This document shows, in pieces, positions 10,880 to 20,930 of a stretch of 64,000 bases of DNA. Below the pieces are notes generated by a model. That model was not told the DNA's origin and searched no databases. It was given only the letters and a program-made list of their open reading frames with translations. Location: positions 110,665,073 to 110,729,072 of the forward strand of contig CM030363.1 of the NCBI GenBank assembly GCA_017893485.1, given 5' to 3'. Numbering within the stretch: position 1 is the first letter of the stretch; each line of letters opens with the position of its first letter. The position numbers and the translations under genes are program-made. This DNA comes from Hemerocallis citrina (lineage: Eukaryota > Streptophyta > Magnoliopsida > Asparagales > Asphodelaceae).

Positions 10880-12075
10880 AGTTCCTCGGATCCGGACCCA
10901 GGTCATCATCTCTTCTACTGTGATCTTCCCCGACCCTGACACCCACATCGGGCCAGTCAGAATCGGGAGAAGACCACAGTGGAAGAACGACCACCCATCC
11001 TCCCGAAGCAAAAATCGTCCCTCGATTCCGGACATGGGTCATCACCTTTTCTACCATGACCTTCCCCGATCCTGACACCCACGATTGGAGCACTCAGAAT
11101 CGGGAGAAGATCATTGTGGAAGAACGACCACCCGTCCTCCCGAAGCAAAAGTCGTCCCTCGGCTCCGGACTAGGGTCATCACCTCTTCTACCATGATCTT
11201 CCCCGACCCTGACACCCACATCGGAGCACTCAGAATCGGGTGAAGATCATGGTGGAAGAGCGACCACCCGTCCGACCGAGACAGGTCGCCCCTCGTATCT
11301 GGACTTCGGTGGTCAACCCTTCTGCCGAGACCTCCTCCGACCCTGACACCTCTACCTAGGCCGTCAGAATCGGGAGAAGATCTAGGCGGAAGAGCGACCC
11401 CCCGTCCGTCCGAAACACACATTCCCTCGGATCCGGACTTCGGTGGACTACCCTTCGGCCCAAACCTCCCCTGACCCTGACACCTCCACTTGGGCCATCA
11501 GAGTCAGGAGAAGATTTGGGCGGAAGAACGGCCACCCGTCCCTCCGAAGTGAACCCCTCCGTCGGATCCGGACTACGGTCATCACCCCTTCTACCATGAT
11601 CACCCCCGATCTTGACATCCCCCTCGGGCCAGTCAAAATTGGGTGATGATCATGGTGGAAGGGTGACCACCCGTCCTTCCGAACGAACTCACCCCTCGGA
11701 TTCGGACATTGATCATCACCTCTTCCACCATGATCTCCACCGATCCTCACACCCACTGCAGAGCAGCCAGAGTAGGCAGAAGATCTTGGTGGAAGAACGA
11801 CCACCCGTCCTTCCAAGGTAGCTCACCCCTCAGCTCCGGACATGGATCGTCACCTCTTCCACCATGATCTCCTGACCCTAACACCCACGTTGGAGCAGTC
11901 AGAGTCAGGAGAAGACCATGGTGGAAGAACGACCACCCGTCCTTCCGAAGTAACTCATCCCTCGGGTCCGGGTTACGGTCGTCACCACTATTGCCTTATT
12001 CTCCCCCGACCCTGACATCCACTTTGGGGCTGTCAGGAACGGGAGAAGAACAAGGCAAAAGAGCAACCACCCCTT
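10880..12075 (-). repeat. Tandem array of nine hairpin units, period about 135 bp
   Basis: The anchor GAACGACCACCC (with variants) recurs at 10985, 11122, 11258, 11392, 11526, 11661, 11795, 11927 and 12061, spaced 132-137 bases apart. Every unit is itself an imperfect inverted repeat: a left arm of about 28 bases, a loop of about 15-20 bases and a right arm that ends just before the anchor. Examples are 11185-11213 with 11230-11258, and 11991-12015 with 12031-12058. Arm sequences differ between units but remain complementary (details in the findings). No convincing coding frame runs through it. The listed strand is the inferred direction of transcription. Confidence 0.9.
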
Positions 12076-12164
12076 CGGACCTCGAAAGAGAAGTTACCCA
12101 AGGCAAATACCTCCGAGGTTTGAAACTCTACATTGTTGCGATTGAAATGACAAAGGAAGTGGGG

Positions 12165-12176
12165 TACTTATAGGCT
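12165..12176 (-). promoter_or_regulatory. Candidate TATA box upstream of the hairpin array
   Basis: The minus strand reads GCCTATAAGTACCCC here. Read leftward, a start site about 30 bases on would precede the first hairpin by roughly 80 bases. This is inference from position and consensus only. Confidence 0.4.
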
Positions 12177-12344
12177 CTCCTCCAAGATCTGGCCATTATG
12201 ACCCTCGGAAGTGGAAACGCCACGCATTAATTGAAGGAATCATCCTTAATGACCTAGGGAAGGTGGAACGCCGCACAAACCCCGGGGCACCATTAATGCC
12301 GTTGGGAACGGGATCATCTCGAAACTCGTTGCGCTGGGTCGCCC

Positions 12345-13165
12345 AGACTACTGAAGCCCCATGCCTTCGGTTGACTGCCGAGCAAGTGCCTTTCCGACCC
12401 TGCAAATGGAGAAAACTCACTTTCTCCTCAACTTTCGTATAAGATCTCGATCAGACGGCCCAGATCTTGCCGAGGACACTAGACGACAAGATAGTGTTTT
12501 CTTGAAGAATGTGCCCGTCTTGGGATGCGCATCGCCATCTAATGGCTCAGATTGCGCCACGTCGCTCGACCTGCCGAGACCCCACGCCTTCGGTCGGCTA
12601 CCGAGCAAGTGCCTTTCCGACCCTGCAAACGGAGAAAACTCACTTTCTCCTCAATTTTCGTGCATGATCTCGATCAGACGGCCCAGATCTTGCCGAGGAC
12701 ACTAGACGACAAGATAGTGTTTTCTTGAGAAATGTGCCCGTCTTGAGATGCGCGCCATCATCCGACGGCTCAGATGGCGCCACGTCGCTCGGCAGGCCGA
12801 GACCCCATGTCTTCGGTCGGTTTCCGAGCAGGTGCCTTTCCGAGCTCGCAAACGGAGGAAAAAGCATCCGAGCGATAACTACCGTTGGATCTCTCAGAAA
12901 TCCGTGCTTCCAATGATGAACGCCCCAGATTGCGCCACGTGCGCTAAAAGACAAGATAGCATTTTCTTGGGATTCACTCCATCATCCGACGGCTCAGATT
13001 GCGCCACGTCGCTCGGCAGGTCGAGACCCCATGTCTTCGGTCGGCTTCCGAGCAGGTGCCTTTCCGAGCTCGCAAACGGAGAAAAAGGCTTCCGAGCGAT
13101 GACAGCCGATGGGTCTCTCAGAAATTCGCGCTCGTCCATGATCAACGGCCCAGATCGAGCCACGT
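12345..13165 (+). repeat. About four tandem copies of a 220-bp repeat
   Basis: The motif CCTTCGGT(C/T)GGCT.CCGAGCA recurs near 12364, 12587, 12810 and 13036, giving a period of about 223 bp. Each unit also contains a GATCAGACGGCCCAGAT-like core. Stem-loops ACACTA/TAGTGT are at 12476-12497 and 12699-12720. The last units are more diverged. Copies also occur at 5545 and 10410, so this family brackets the antisense genes. Confidence 0.85.
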
Positions 13166-13587
13166 CATAAATCGGTATTTAAAATCATTTTTTATTTATT
13201 TAAATCGTTTTATTTATTTAAAAATTGTGAAAAGTTGCTGAAAATTTGGGGAAATCAACTAAAAATTCTGGAAAATAATTAAATATTCGGGGGTATGTTT
13301 TTTGAGCCCCTGAACGAACAATTATTGCCTAGAAAGTACTGTTAAGGCTCCCGAACGATTAGTAAACACATCTCAAAATTAAATAAATAGTCCGAAAAAA
13401 ATAAATAAAAGTCGTCAAATACTCGATATGGCTAGAGAACAGCACATGGCATCAAAAATTACCTCACTACCCCCTTCGAGATTCACACTCCTCCATTCAG
13501 ACTCCGATACAACTCCACTAGCCACCAAAACAGTCAAACTACTCCTTAAAGGCTGATCAAACTCAGTCTTTAGGAGTGGGGGGCTCG
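13166..13587 (+). other. AT-rich tail and candidate polypurine tract before the 3' LTR
   Basis: 13166-13570 is AT-rich noncoding sequence in which I see no gene. The purine-rich AGGAGTGGGGGG at about 13572-13583 lies a few bases before the LTR start and is the best candidate for the plus-strand primer. Confidence 0.55.
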
Positions 13588-14178
13588 TGATATGGCTAAA
13601 AATGGGGTTAAATCAGAACCGTCCAGATTGGGCGTGAATCTTGAAGCTCGGGGGTAAAATGATAATTTCACATACAAGTGGATCCAAAGCGGGTACCGGA
13701 TCTCCGTCACACGAGACCCACTAACCCACAAACGGATCCATACCGATTGGGCACGGGTCCCCGACCCGAGGCGAGCCCAGATCAACAAGAGACAAATCAG
13801 GGCCACTAATTTGACCAAGTCAACGGGCCTGATTTACTCTCACCGGGAATCAGGGGTTAGTTTCCTAAACAGACTGTGAGGATTTTTCTCCTAGCAGTTA
13901 CACAGGGAATCAAGCCTCTAATCACTTCCCTGGCGACTATAAATACCTCCCCTCTGCCACTGTGACCAGGTAATCACTCTTTTTCCACCTTAAGCTCTTT
14001 CTTTAATCACCACTGGTTACTGACAAGAGCGTCGGAGGGTGCGTCGCCGGAATCAACCCCGGTGTCTCGCACTTCCTTGCAGGTTGCGGCAGGAGCAAGA
14101 AGGCTTGAATCAGCTGTTCAGGTTTTCTTGAACTCACAAATTTTATCTGTTTACCCCCACACCGAAACAGCGGTAACA
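13588..14178 (+). mobile_element. 3' LTR of the Tat element
   Basis: The LTR starts TGATATGGC and ends GCGGTAACA (TG...CA), about 591 bp. It has a TATA box CTATAAATA at 13937-13945. Downstream is the GAGCGTCGGAGGG...CCCCGG...TTGCAGGTTGCGG stretch typical of Tat LTRs. The partner 5' LTR is absent, so ends are inferred from sequence and the purine tract, not from an LTR comparison. Confidence 0.75.
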
Positions 14179-14182
14179 GGTA

Positions 14183-14402
14183 GTATTAGGGCTGATTGGG
14201 TATTAGTGACTTATAAAGGGTAGTAATAGGCTCAGTTAAGTAGGAAAGAGTATTAGGGGAAAGGTCGATAATGGGTATTTAGTTTAGTGGCTTTGGGTCG
14301 TATTAGGGCTGATAGGGTATTAGTGACTTATAAAGGGTAGTAATAGGCTCAGTTAAGTAGGAAAGAGTATTAGGTGAAAGGTCGATAATGGGTATTTAGT
14401 TC
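14183..14402 (+). repeat. Two-unit tandem duplication, 117-bp period
   Basis: GTATTAGGGCTGAT recurs at 14183 and 14300, and the following sequence (AGTGACTTATAAAGGGTAG, TAGGAAAGAGTATTAGG) is nearly identical. It sits directly outside the Tat 3' LTR. Confidence 0.9.
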
Positions 14403-15391
14403 AATAAACATGATCTGAAGTGGGTGGGTTGATATTAGGTGTAGGATTAATTTATAAATGGGTTTGGATAGGTAAAGTGGTTAATAGAATAGGGTTTTAT
14501 ATAAATGGGTTTTAAAATAGAATACGAAAAATAAATTAACCAATAAAAATATTGTTTAAAATAAAAATACAATTTGCATTACAAAATATAATTTATTTTA
14601 AATACTACAAATACAGTTAGAAGATAAAAGTGAATTTTTTAATAACTAGTCGAAAATAACAATAATAACAGTAATACTAATAATAACAATAATAAGAGAA
14701 ATAATAATAAAATATAAGAATTGTATTACAATTTAAAAAAAAATCATATAAGATAGTCACACAAAAAAATTGAACAAAAGGAAAATTTGAATAGGAGATC
14801 CAACAATATTGTTTGGTCAAAGAAATTGAAAACCGAAAAAAATAATTTGCGAAGATTTTTAAAATACAGGAAATATATAAAAATACATTTTTGGAAAAAC
14901 AGGAATTACATCTACAGTGCTCATTCATGGAAATTCGAATTGTTTTTTCGAATTTCAGATGGCACTACAGTAGCACTACAGTTGGAATCCAAATTCAAGC
15001 AAAAATAGCTAAACTAACCAGGTGAATAGTGCTTAACCATGGGTTTCTTTTCGCTACGGTGTTTATTAAGCTAACCAAACAACCCCTTAGTTGGTTGATT
15101 TTATTCTTTTCTGCCAGTTTGAACTATAGTACATCTCAAATACTTTCAGGAAAGCTTTATTGGGAAGGAAAAGAAAAGGTCATCCTGTGTAAGCCACAGT
15201 AGCATGTATTCATGTTTTAATCAATAATGCTACAACCATAATATTTCTTTTACAACATTGGTTAAAACAATAATATTGGATATTTCTATAATCTACTCTA
15301 TAATAACCTCCAATAGTATTGAGCCACCTAAAAATATAAAGAAAATATTGTAAAATTATTGTGAGTGTAGTATTATCGTATTTTAGTTATG
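14403..15391. other. AT-rich noncoding stretch
   Basis: No gene or clear element boundary is seen. Near 15050-15090 is sequence resembling the end of a DNA transposon (AAGGGGTTGTTTGGTTAG on the minus strand), but I found no matching opposite end. Confidence 0.5.
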
Positions 15392-15394
15392 TTA

Positions 15395-16140
15395 GAGCAT
15401 CTGTAGTGGTGCATGCTAAAAAATAGCAAAGTGGCAAAATAGCAATAACAAAGGTGATGTTTGCTGCAGTGGTGAAATGCTAAAAAATAGTAAAGTAGAG
15501 AAAAATTTGAACCGTGATGTTTTCGTCCGAAATAAAAAAAAATTAATTCTGTAATTTTTTTTTGACTGGTACATTTTATTATTTTTTGCTTAGAGAGAAA
15601 AAATTGACCTCGAACAAAACATCATGTTTCGTTCTGACATTTTTGCAAAAAAGCAAAAGTCTGGGACGAAACACCGAAGACTTTTGCTGGCTTAATCCCC
15701 AACCTGTCAACATCAATGTCCACTAATCACCATTAAACCCACTAGTCACAATTAACTAACTAATTAATTAATTATTAAATAAGCTAATGAGGTAATTAAG
15801 TATAATTAACTAACTAATTATTTAATTATTTAATTAAATTATTAAATATTCTAAATTCTTGGACGAAACATGATGTTTCGTCCAAGCTCAGTTCCCAGTT
15901 TTTGGTACTTTTTTAAAAAAATAAATCTTCTAATTTTCTCGGACGAAACATGATATTTTCTTCTGATCCTTCAAAAATATAATAAAATATTATGGATGAA
16001 AATATTATATTTCATCTCCTATAATATGCATTTTGTCAAATCGTTAGTCATATATAACATTCTAATGTAGCTATTTTGCTAAAAATGACAAAATAGCAAA
16101 CTACCGCTGAGCTTCAATTGACAAACCCCTGTGGATGCTC
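15395..16140. mobile_element. Non-autonomous DNA transposon (MITE-like) with TTA duplications
   Basis: The 746-bp segment begins GAGCATC and ends GATGCTC, flanked on both sides by TTA (15392-15394 and 16141-16143). A 3-bp TTA duplication fits the PIF/Harbinger superfamily. It has no coding capacity. Inside are several GGACGAAACAT...ATGTTTCGTCC motifs, including a 29-bp inverted repeat at 15858-15886 with 14-base arms and a single central base. Confidence 0.65.
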
Positions 16141-16210
16141 TTAGTCAACAGATTTATCGCTCATTTTTTCTTCAAAACATAATATGTACTATAAATGAAG
16201 GTCACGTTTA

Positions 16211-16837
16211 TCTCTACTGCTATAATGGGAGAACCCCTTAGTCCTTAACCCAACCCGTGCAGCGCACGTGTCGGGTTATAGACTAACTTTGGTAAATATT
16301 TTCGGAAGTGGACCAGTTTGGTAAATATTTTCGAAAGTGGATCAGTTTGGAAATTATTTTCTTTTTACCCTTTTCATCATCCCTTCAATTTTTTCCACGT
16401 GCACGTGTGCACGTGTATGTCTCTACTACTATAATGGGAGAACCCCTTAGTCCTTAACCCAACCCGTGCAGCGCACGTGTTGGGTTATGGACTAACTTTG
16501 GTAAATATTTTCGGAAGTGGTCCAGTTTGGTAAATATTTTTGAAAGTGGATCAGTTTGAAAATTATTTTCTTTTTACCCTTTACATCATCCCTTCAATTT
16601 TTTCCACGTGCACGTGTGCACGTGTATGTCTCTACTACTATAATGGGAGAACCCCTTAGTCCTTAACCCAACCCGTGCAGCGCACATGTTGGGTTATGGA
16701 CTAACTTTGGTAAATATTTTTGAAAGTGGACCAGTTTGGTAAATATTTTTGAAAGTGGATCAGTTTGGAAATTATTTTCTTTTTACCCTTTTCATTATCC
16801 CTTCAATTTTTTCCACGTGCACGTGTGCACGTGTATG
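16211..16837. repeat. Three tandem 209-bp repeats
   Basis: Units start TCTCTACT at 16211, 16420 and 16629 and are near-identical. Each contains CCCGTGCAGCGCACGTG near its start and CACGTGCACGTGTGCACGTG at its end. The TC start and the GC-rich stem-loop are reminiscent of Helitron termini, but no CTAG end was seen, so they are called only as repeats. Confidence 0.92.
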
Positions 16838-17029
16838 ATACCTCTAAGTATAATAATCACTATCAATTTTAAATTTGTTTAAAAGGTTACATGCACTACG
16901 CATTGAAGTCCCACCACACAGACGGTTGTTTACTCATGTAGTGTGTACAGAATTTCACATCCATCTGCCAATAATCATAATTTCCAATTAGGGTGTTTGA
17001 GATAGAAGGTATGGTAAATTTTTGGTTCA

Positions 17030-17650
17030 TAATAGTAACGGTAAAAATCGAAGCAAATCAGAGCTATACGATTTCAGCAAAGATCTTAAAGATTCTATAG
17101 GCGGATTAGTCATGATGGACATCTTTAATAGGTCTGGGCATTATTCAGGCTCATCAACAAGATATGAGTCTCTCTCAAGCCCATTAAAAGCGACTAGGCT
17201 CACTAAGAGAGACACAGCCCATAAGGACTGTAAGTCAAATCTCCTATTCCCAGACGAGAGAGTCTTATCTCTTAAGGGGGGAAATCAATGGGACGTAAGA
17301 GATTTATATCAATCTAATGGATCTATATCAATCTCCTAAACTGTTTCTCAGCCCTATAAATACCATCCCCCCTCCTCAATCAGAAATTAATCAATAGTCT
17401 GCAATTTCTCTCTGAAACACTGTTTCTCTTTCTGGTTCTGACTTGAGCATCAGAAGATCTGTCGCGGGGGACACCCCCGGTGTTTTAGGCTTTTCGCAGG
17501 TCCATTAATCGTGTCAGCAACTGTCGAACTCTGATCACGACGTTCCATTAACGATCTAGATCCACTCTCAGGAGCTCCAACCACTTTTTACAGCGTCGAT
17601 CAAATGTTAGATCTTTAGTAGCTTCCTTCAAATATAAACTCACTATATGT
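17030..17650 (+). mobile_element. Tat-type LTR fragment
   Basis: A TATA box CTATAAATA at 17354-17362 is followed by GACTTGAGCATC at about 17442, a GC hairpin CCGGGGG-like block near 17465-17485 and TTTTCGCAGGTCC. This is the layout of the R/U5 part of the Tat LTRs at 13588 and 53800. No second LTR, gag or pol adjoins it, so it is a solo or truncated LTR. Its ends are not defined. Confidence 0.6.
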
Positions 17651-17727
17651 TTGCTCTCACACCAAGATAAGCAGCAACACATATACGATAATCCCTAAGT
17701 CATCTCCTCATAGAATATATATATATA

Positions 17728-18604
17728 CTAGATTTGCCCGTGGGCACGTCCCTACGGCACGTATTCGGAACGATACATGTAAACAGTAAAATAATAATTT
17801 TGTAGCTCAAGTTTGAATAGTATGATAATAATTAGTTATAAATAAAAGTCTATGTTTCCATTGGTTACTATGTTGAAAAATAATTATAAATGGGGGTATA
17901 AAATCTAATTTCTTAGAACTTTAAGTGTGAAAAATAATGAAATTTAATTGTTGAAAAGATATTTGCTATTTTCAATATAACATGTGCAATAAAAGAAACA
18001 TAAAAATTCTAAAAATTTACTAATTATAAATGGGGGTATAAAATCTAATTTCTTATAACTTTAAGTGTGGAAAATAATGAAATTTAATTGTTGAAAAGAT
18101 ATTTGCTATTTTCAATATAACATGTGCAATAAAAGAAACATAAAAATTCTAAAAATTTACTAATTATAAATGGGGGTATAAAATCTAATTTCTTAGAACT
18201 TTAAGTGTGGAAAATAATGAAATTTAATTGTTGAAAAGATATTTGCTATTTTCAATATAACATGTGCAATAAAAGAAACATAAAAATTCTAAAAATTTAC
18301 AAAACCGAAATCTTAAAATCTAAATTTCTAAATAAATAAAAAAAGAATGGGAGAGAGAGATAGAGATAGAGAGAGAAAGAGAGAAATATGAAAAGGTAAA
18401 GAGAGAAAAAAGATAGTAATAAATGAAAAAGTAAAGAGAGGAGAGAGATAGTAATAAAGTAATGAGTTTTTTAGAGGGAAAAGTTTGATTTTGGGGTTTG
18501 AAATTTTGAAGGAAAAATGTGTTTTGTAAGGTTTGATATGGACCTTTGATTTGGAGGGGATTGATTGGGAGCCACTTGATAGCTTTCTTTGTAATTTATT
18601 ATAT

Positions 18605-18607
<3 letters not shown>
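17728..18607 (-). mobile_element. Short non-autonomous Helitron
   Basis: On the minus strand it starts TCTATATAATAAATTACAAAG (at 18607) and ends ACGTGCCCACGGGCAAATCTAG (at 17728) after a GC hairpin. It lies between A and T within a TA-rich tract, as Helitrons do. It is 880 bp with no coding region. It shares both termini with the elements at 19459-20016 and 42160-53770. Confidence 0.8.
17882..18301. repeat. Three tandem 140-bp repeats inside the Helitron
   Basis: AATTATAAATGGGGGTATAA recurs at 17882, 18022 and 18162, with almost identical units. Confidence 0.95.
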
Positions 18608-18642
<35 letters not shown>

Positions 18643-18653
18643 AATAGTCCATT

Positions 18654-19217
18654 GAAAACAGGTTTGTTTCCACGGGTTGGAAAACAACGATATGAGCCAT
18701 TGAATCGTTCTTGATCATGATCAACGACTCAAATCTGAGCCGCCCATCACCGGTTCTCACTTAAGTGGCGGAGGGTTAATTTGTGAATTTTGTCCCAAAT
18801 AACTCTTTGCCTCATTCGCTCTAAAAAAATGAATAACCTAGGCCGTTGTTGGGCGGCCTAGGTTATAAAAATTGAGAACATAGGTCGTTGTTGGGAACAA
18901 CGGTCTTGTTCTCAATTTTTATAACCTAGGCCGTTGTTCTCAACAACGGCATAGGCTATAAATTTTCGTTGTTTCAAATAACGTAGGCTACAAAATTTTA
19001 TAGCCTAGGCCGTTGTTGGAAACAATGGCCTAGGTTCATTCAATTTTTCAGAATTCGTGAGGCGAAGAGTTATTTGGGACGAATTTTCCAAATTAACCCT
19101 CCGCCACTTAAGTGAGATGGGTGATGGGTGGCTCAGATCTGAGCCGTTGATCACGATCAAGAGCGATCTAACGGCTCAGATCGCTGTTTTCCAACCCGGT
19201 AAAAACAAACCTGTTTC
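18654..19217. mobile_element. Foldback element with arms of about 200 bp
   Basis: The left end (AAAACAGGTTTGTTT at about 18655) and right end (AAACAAACCTGTTT, ending about 19216) are inverted. The complementarity continues inward for about 200 bases, through GATCTGAGCC, CACTTAAGTGGCGGAGGG and CCCAAATAACTCTT. The centre holds further inverted CCTAGGCCGTTGTT motifs. It has no coding capacity. No target duplication was found. Confidence 0.8.
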
Positions 19218-19458
19218 CCCTTCCGTTGTGCACTAGGCCGTTATGTGCACTCGTGTGCACTCGGCCTTCCCGCCTTCCTATTAACGACCCAAACCGTTCA
19301 CATTGATTTACACATCTAAATTAGTCTAAATATGTAAATCAAATCATTTGAAATCCATTTGCCCATCCATCATGTAACTATAAAAAACAACAATTTTCAG
19401 CTATACAATATTGTAACACTTCAATGGATGGGCAAACGCACAACAGAAGGGGACAATA

Positions 19459-19603
19459 TCTATATAATAAAACACAAAGAAAGTTATAAAGTGGCTCTCC
19501 TTCAATTCTCCCAAAATCAAAGGCCCAGATCTAATCTCACAAATCACATTTTACCCCCAAAACTCAAATTCAAACTCCCCCGAAACAACTCCTTTATTTA
19601 TTT

Positions 19604-19653
<50 letters not shown>

Positions 19654-19717
19654 TCTCAAATCTCTTCCCCTCCCCCCCGCATCCGTTAAAAAAAATAATT
19701 CCTTTATTTATTTAATT

Positions 19718-19774
<57 letters not shown>

Positions 19775-20015
19775 CTAGATTTGCCCGTAGGCACTTGCCT
19801 CCGGTACGTCTTCAGAACGATACAGCATATGAAAAGCCTTGTAAGTAGTAAATCAACAATTATGTAGCTCAAGTTTGAATAGTATGACAATAATTAGCTG
19901 TAAATAGAAGTTTCAAACTTGAGCTACATAATTGTTGATTTACTACTTACAAGGCTTTTCATATGCTGTATCGTTCTGAAGACGTGCCGGAGGCAAGTGC
20001 CTACGGGCAAATCTA

Positions 20016-20016
<1 letters not shown>
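19459..20016 (+). mobile_element. Short Helitron with a duplicated, inverted 3' end
   Basis: The plus-strand 5' end TCTATATAATAAAACACAAAG is at 19459 and the 3' end GCCTACGGGCAAATCTAG finishes at 20016, followed by T. A second, oppositely oriented 3' end begins with CTAG at 19775. The 5' half holds (CT)n at 19613-19648 and about 19720-19740. No coding region. Confidence 0.75.
19775..20016. repeat. Near-perfect palindrome, 105-bp arms
   Basis: Arms 19775-19879 and 19912-20016 are inverted copies of a Helitron 3' end, separated by 32 bases. The left arm has TCCGGTACGTC where the right would give TCCGGCACGTC; otherwise they match closely by eye. Confidence 0.93.

Positions 20017-20067
<51 letters not shown>
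20017..20067. repeat. (TA)n microsatellite
   Basis: An uninterrupted TA run follows the Helitron CTAG end. Other TA runs are at about 18608-18638 and 19741-19770. Confidence 0.97.
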
Positions 20068-20071
<4 letters not shown>

Positions 20072-20239
20072 GAGAAAAGTGAGCCACATAATTTGTATAA
20101 GAAAGTTTTCTTTATACAAATTGATTATACTCACTTGGTGAAGCCCTCATGAAAGATGCACTCCGTCCATCATTTTATTATGCCAAGGAATGTATGTGTA
20201 GAAAAAGAAAAGTGGTTTGGACACTACAAAAGATACTGC

Positions 20240-20490
20240 TTTTACCGGCGATTATTCTCCGGCGTTTTACTAGTAGCGCCGGGGTAGGGAGCGAGTAGGA
20301 ATTGGGCGCCAGATGGGATGGTCATACACCGGCGGTCGATTTAAAACGCCGGCGTATGTTAGTATTCACCGGCGTTTTACCTAAACACGCCGGTGAAGTT
20401 TAATATTCACCGGCGTTTTTTATTATAAACGCCGGCGAATATACGGACACATTCACCGGCGTTTCCAATTAAAACGCCGGTGAATAACTG
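20240..20490. repeat. CACTA left subterminal repeats
   Basis: CACCGGCGTTTT and its inverse AAAACGCCGGTG alternate, often as inverted pairs a few bases apart. In characterised CACTA elements such motifs are bound by the element-encoded TNPA-type protein. Confidence 0.9.
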
Positions 20491-20930
20491 GGAATAAAAC
20501 CCGCGAACCCTAATCTTTCGCTCGCCATTTTCCCATTACCCAAAAAAAAAAAAAAGGAAAGAGGCGCTTCGTTTCCCTCCTTCCTCGCTCTACTTCCCGC
20601 GCGTTTGCCTCCGCCGCTTCGTCCTCTTCGACGGCCTTCGACCATTCGAAATCGTCCCTTATTCCCTTCGTCCTTTTCGATTTCCTTCTTCCCTCTCTCT
20701 ATTTGGAGGTGAATCGGCGGTCGCCCCCCTCTCTCTCTCTCTCCTACGCCTCCGCCCTCGTCGCCCCGCTCCCTCTCTCTCTCTCTTCGGTATGATCTCT
20801 TGATTTCCCTTATTTTCCAAAAAAGACAGCTTTTTTCAGTTTATTCATTTCGATTTCCTTAGCATGAACGGTTTAGTTGAGATGAAGAATTAATAGAAAA
20901 ATATATGCTTAGATAATGAAATTTTCATCT
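20491..20930 (+). other. Probable 5' UTR/leader of the CACTA transposase
   Basis: C-rich and (CT)n-rich sequence (CTCTCTCTCTC runs at 20695-20790) follows the subterminal repeats and a donor-like TTCG/GTATGATC near 20790. Such leaders are usual ahead of the spliced transposase transcript. No protein is called. Confidence 0.45.

Larger units (their letters stand above)
488..14178 (+). mobile_element. 5'-truncated Tat-lineage Ty3/gypsy retrotransposon
   Basis: The order is end of gag and protease, RT, RNase H, a second RNase H, integrase, a long 3' region with antisense genes and tandem repeats, a purine-rich tract and a 3' LTR. A second RNase H domain after the usual one, and antisense genes between pol and the 3' LTR, are known hallmarks of Tat elements (Tat/Grande, Retand, Ogre). 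The 5' LTR, leader and most of gag are missing because another LTR element lies at 1-487. The element is dead: pol has three nonsense codons and a frameshift, and the antisense gene has at least three frameshifts. About 9 kb lies between the end of pol and the 3' LTR, more than twice the length of the pol part. Confidence 0.9.
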
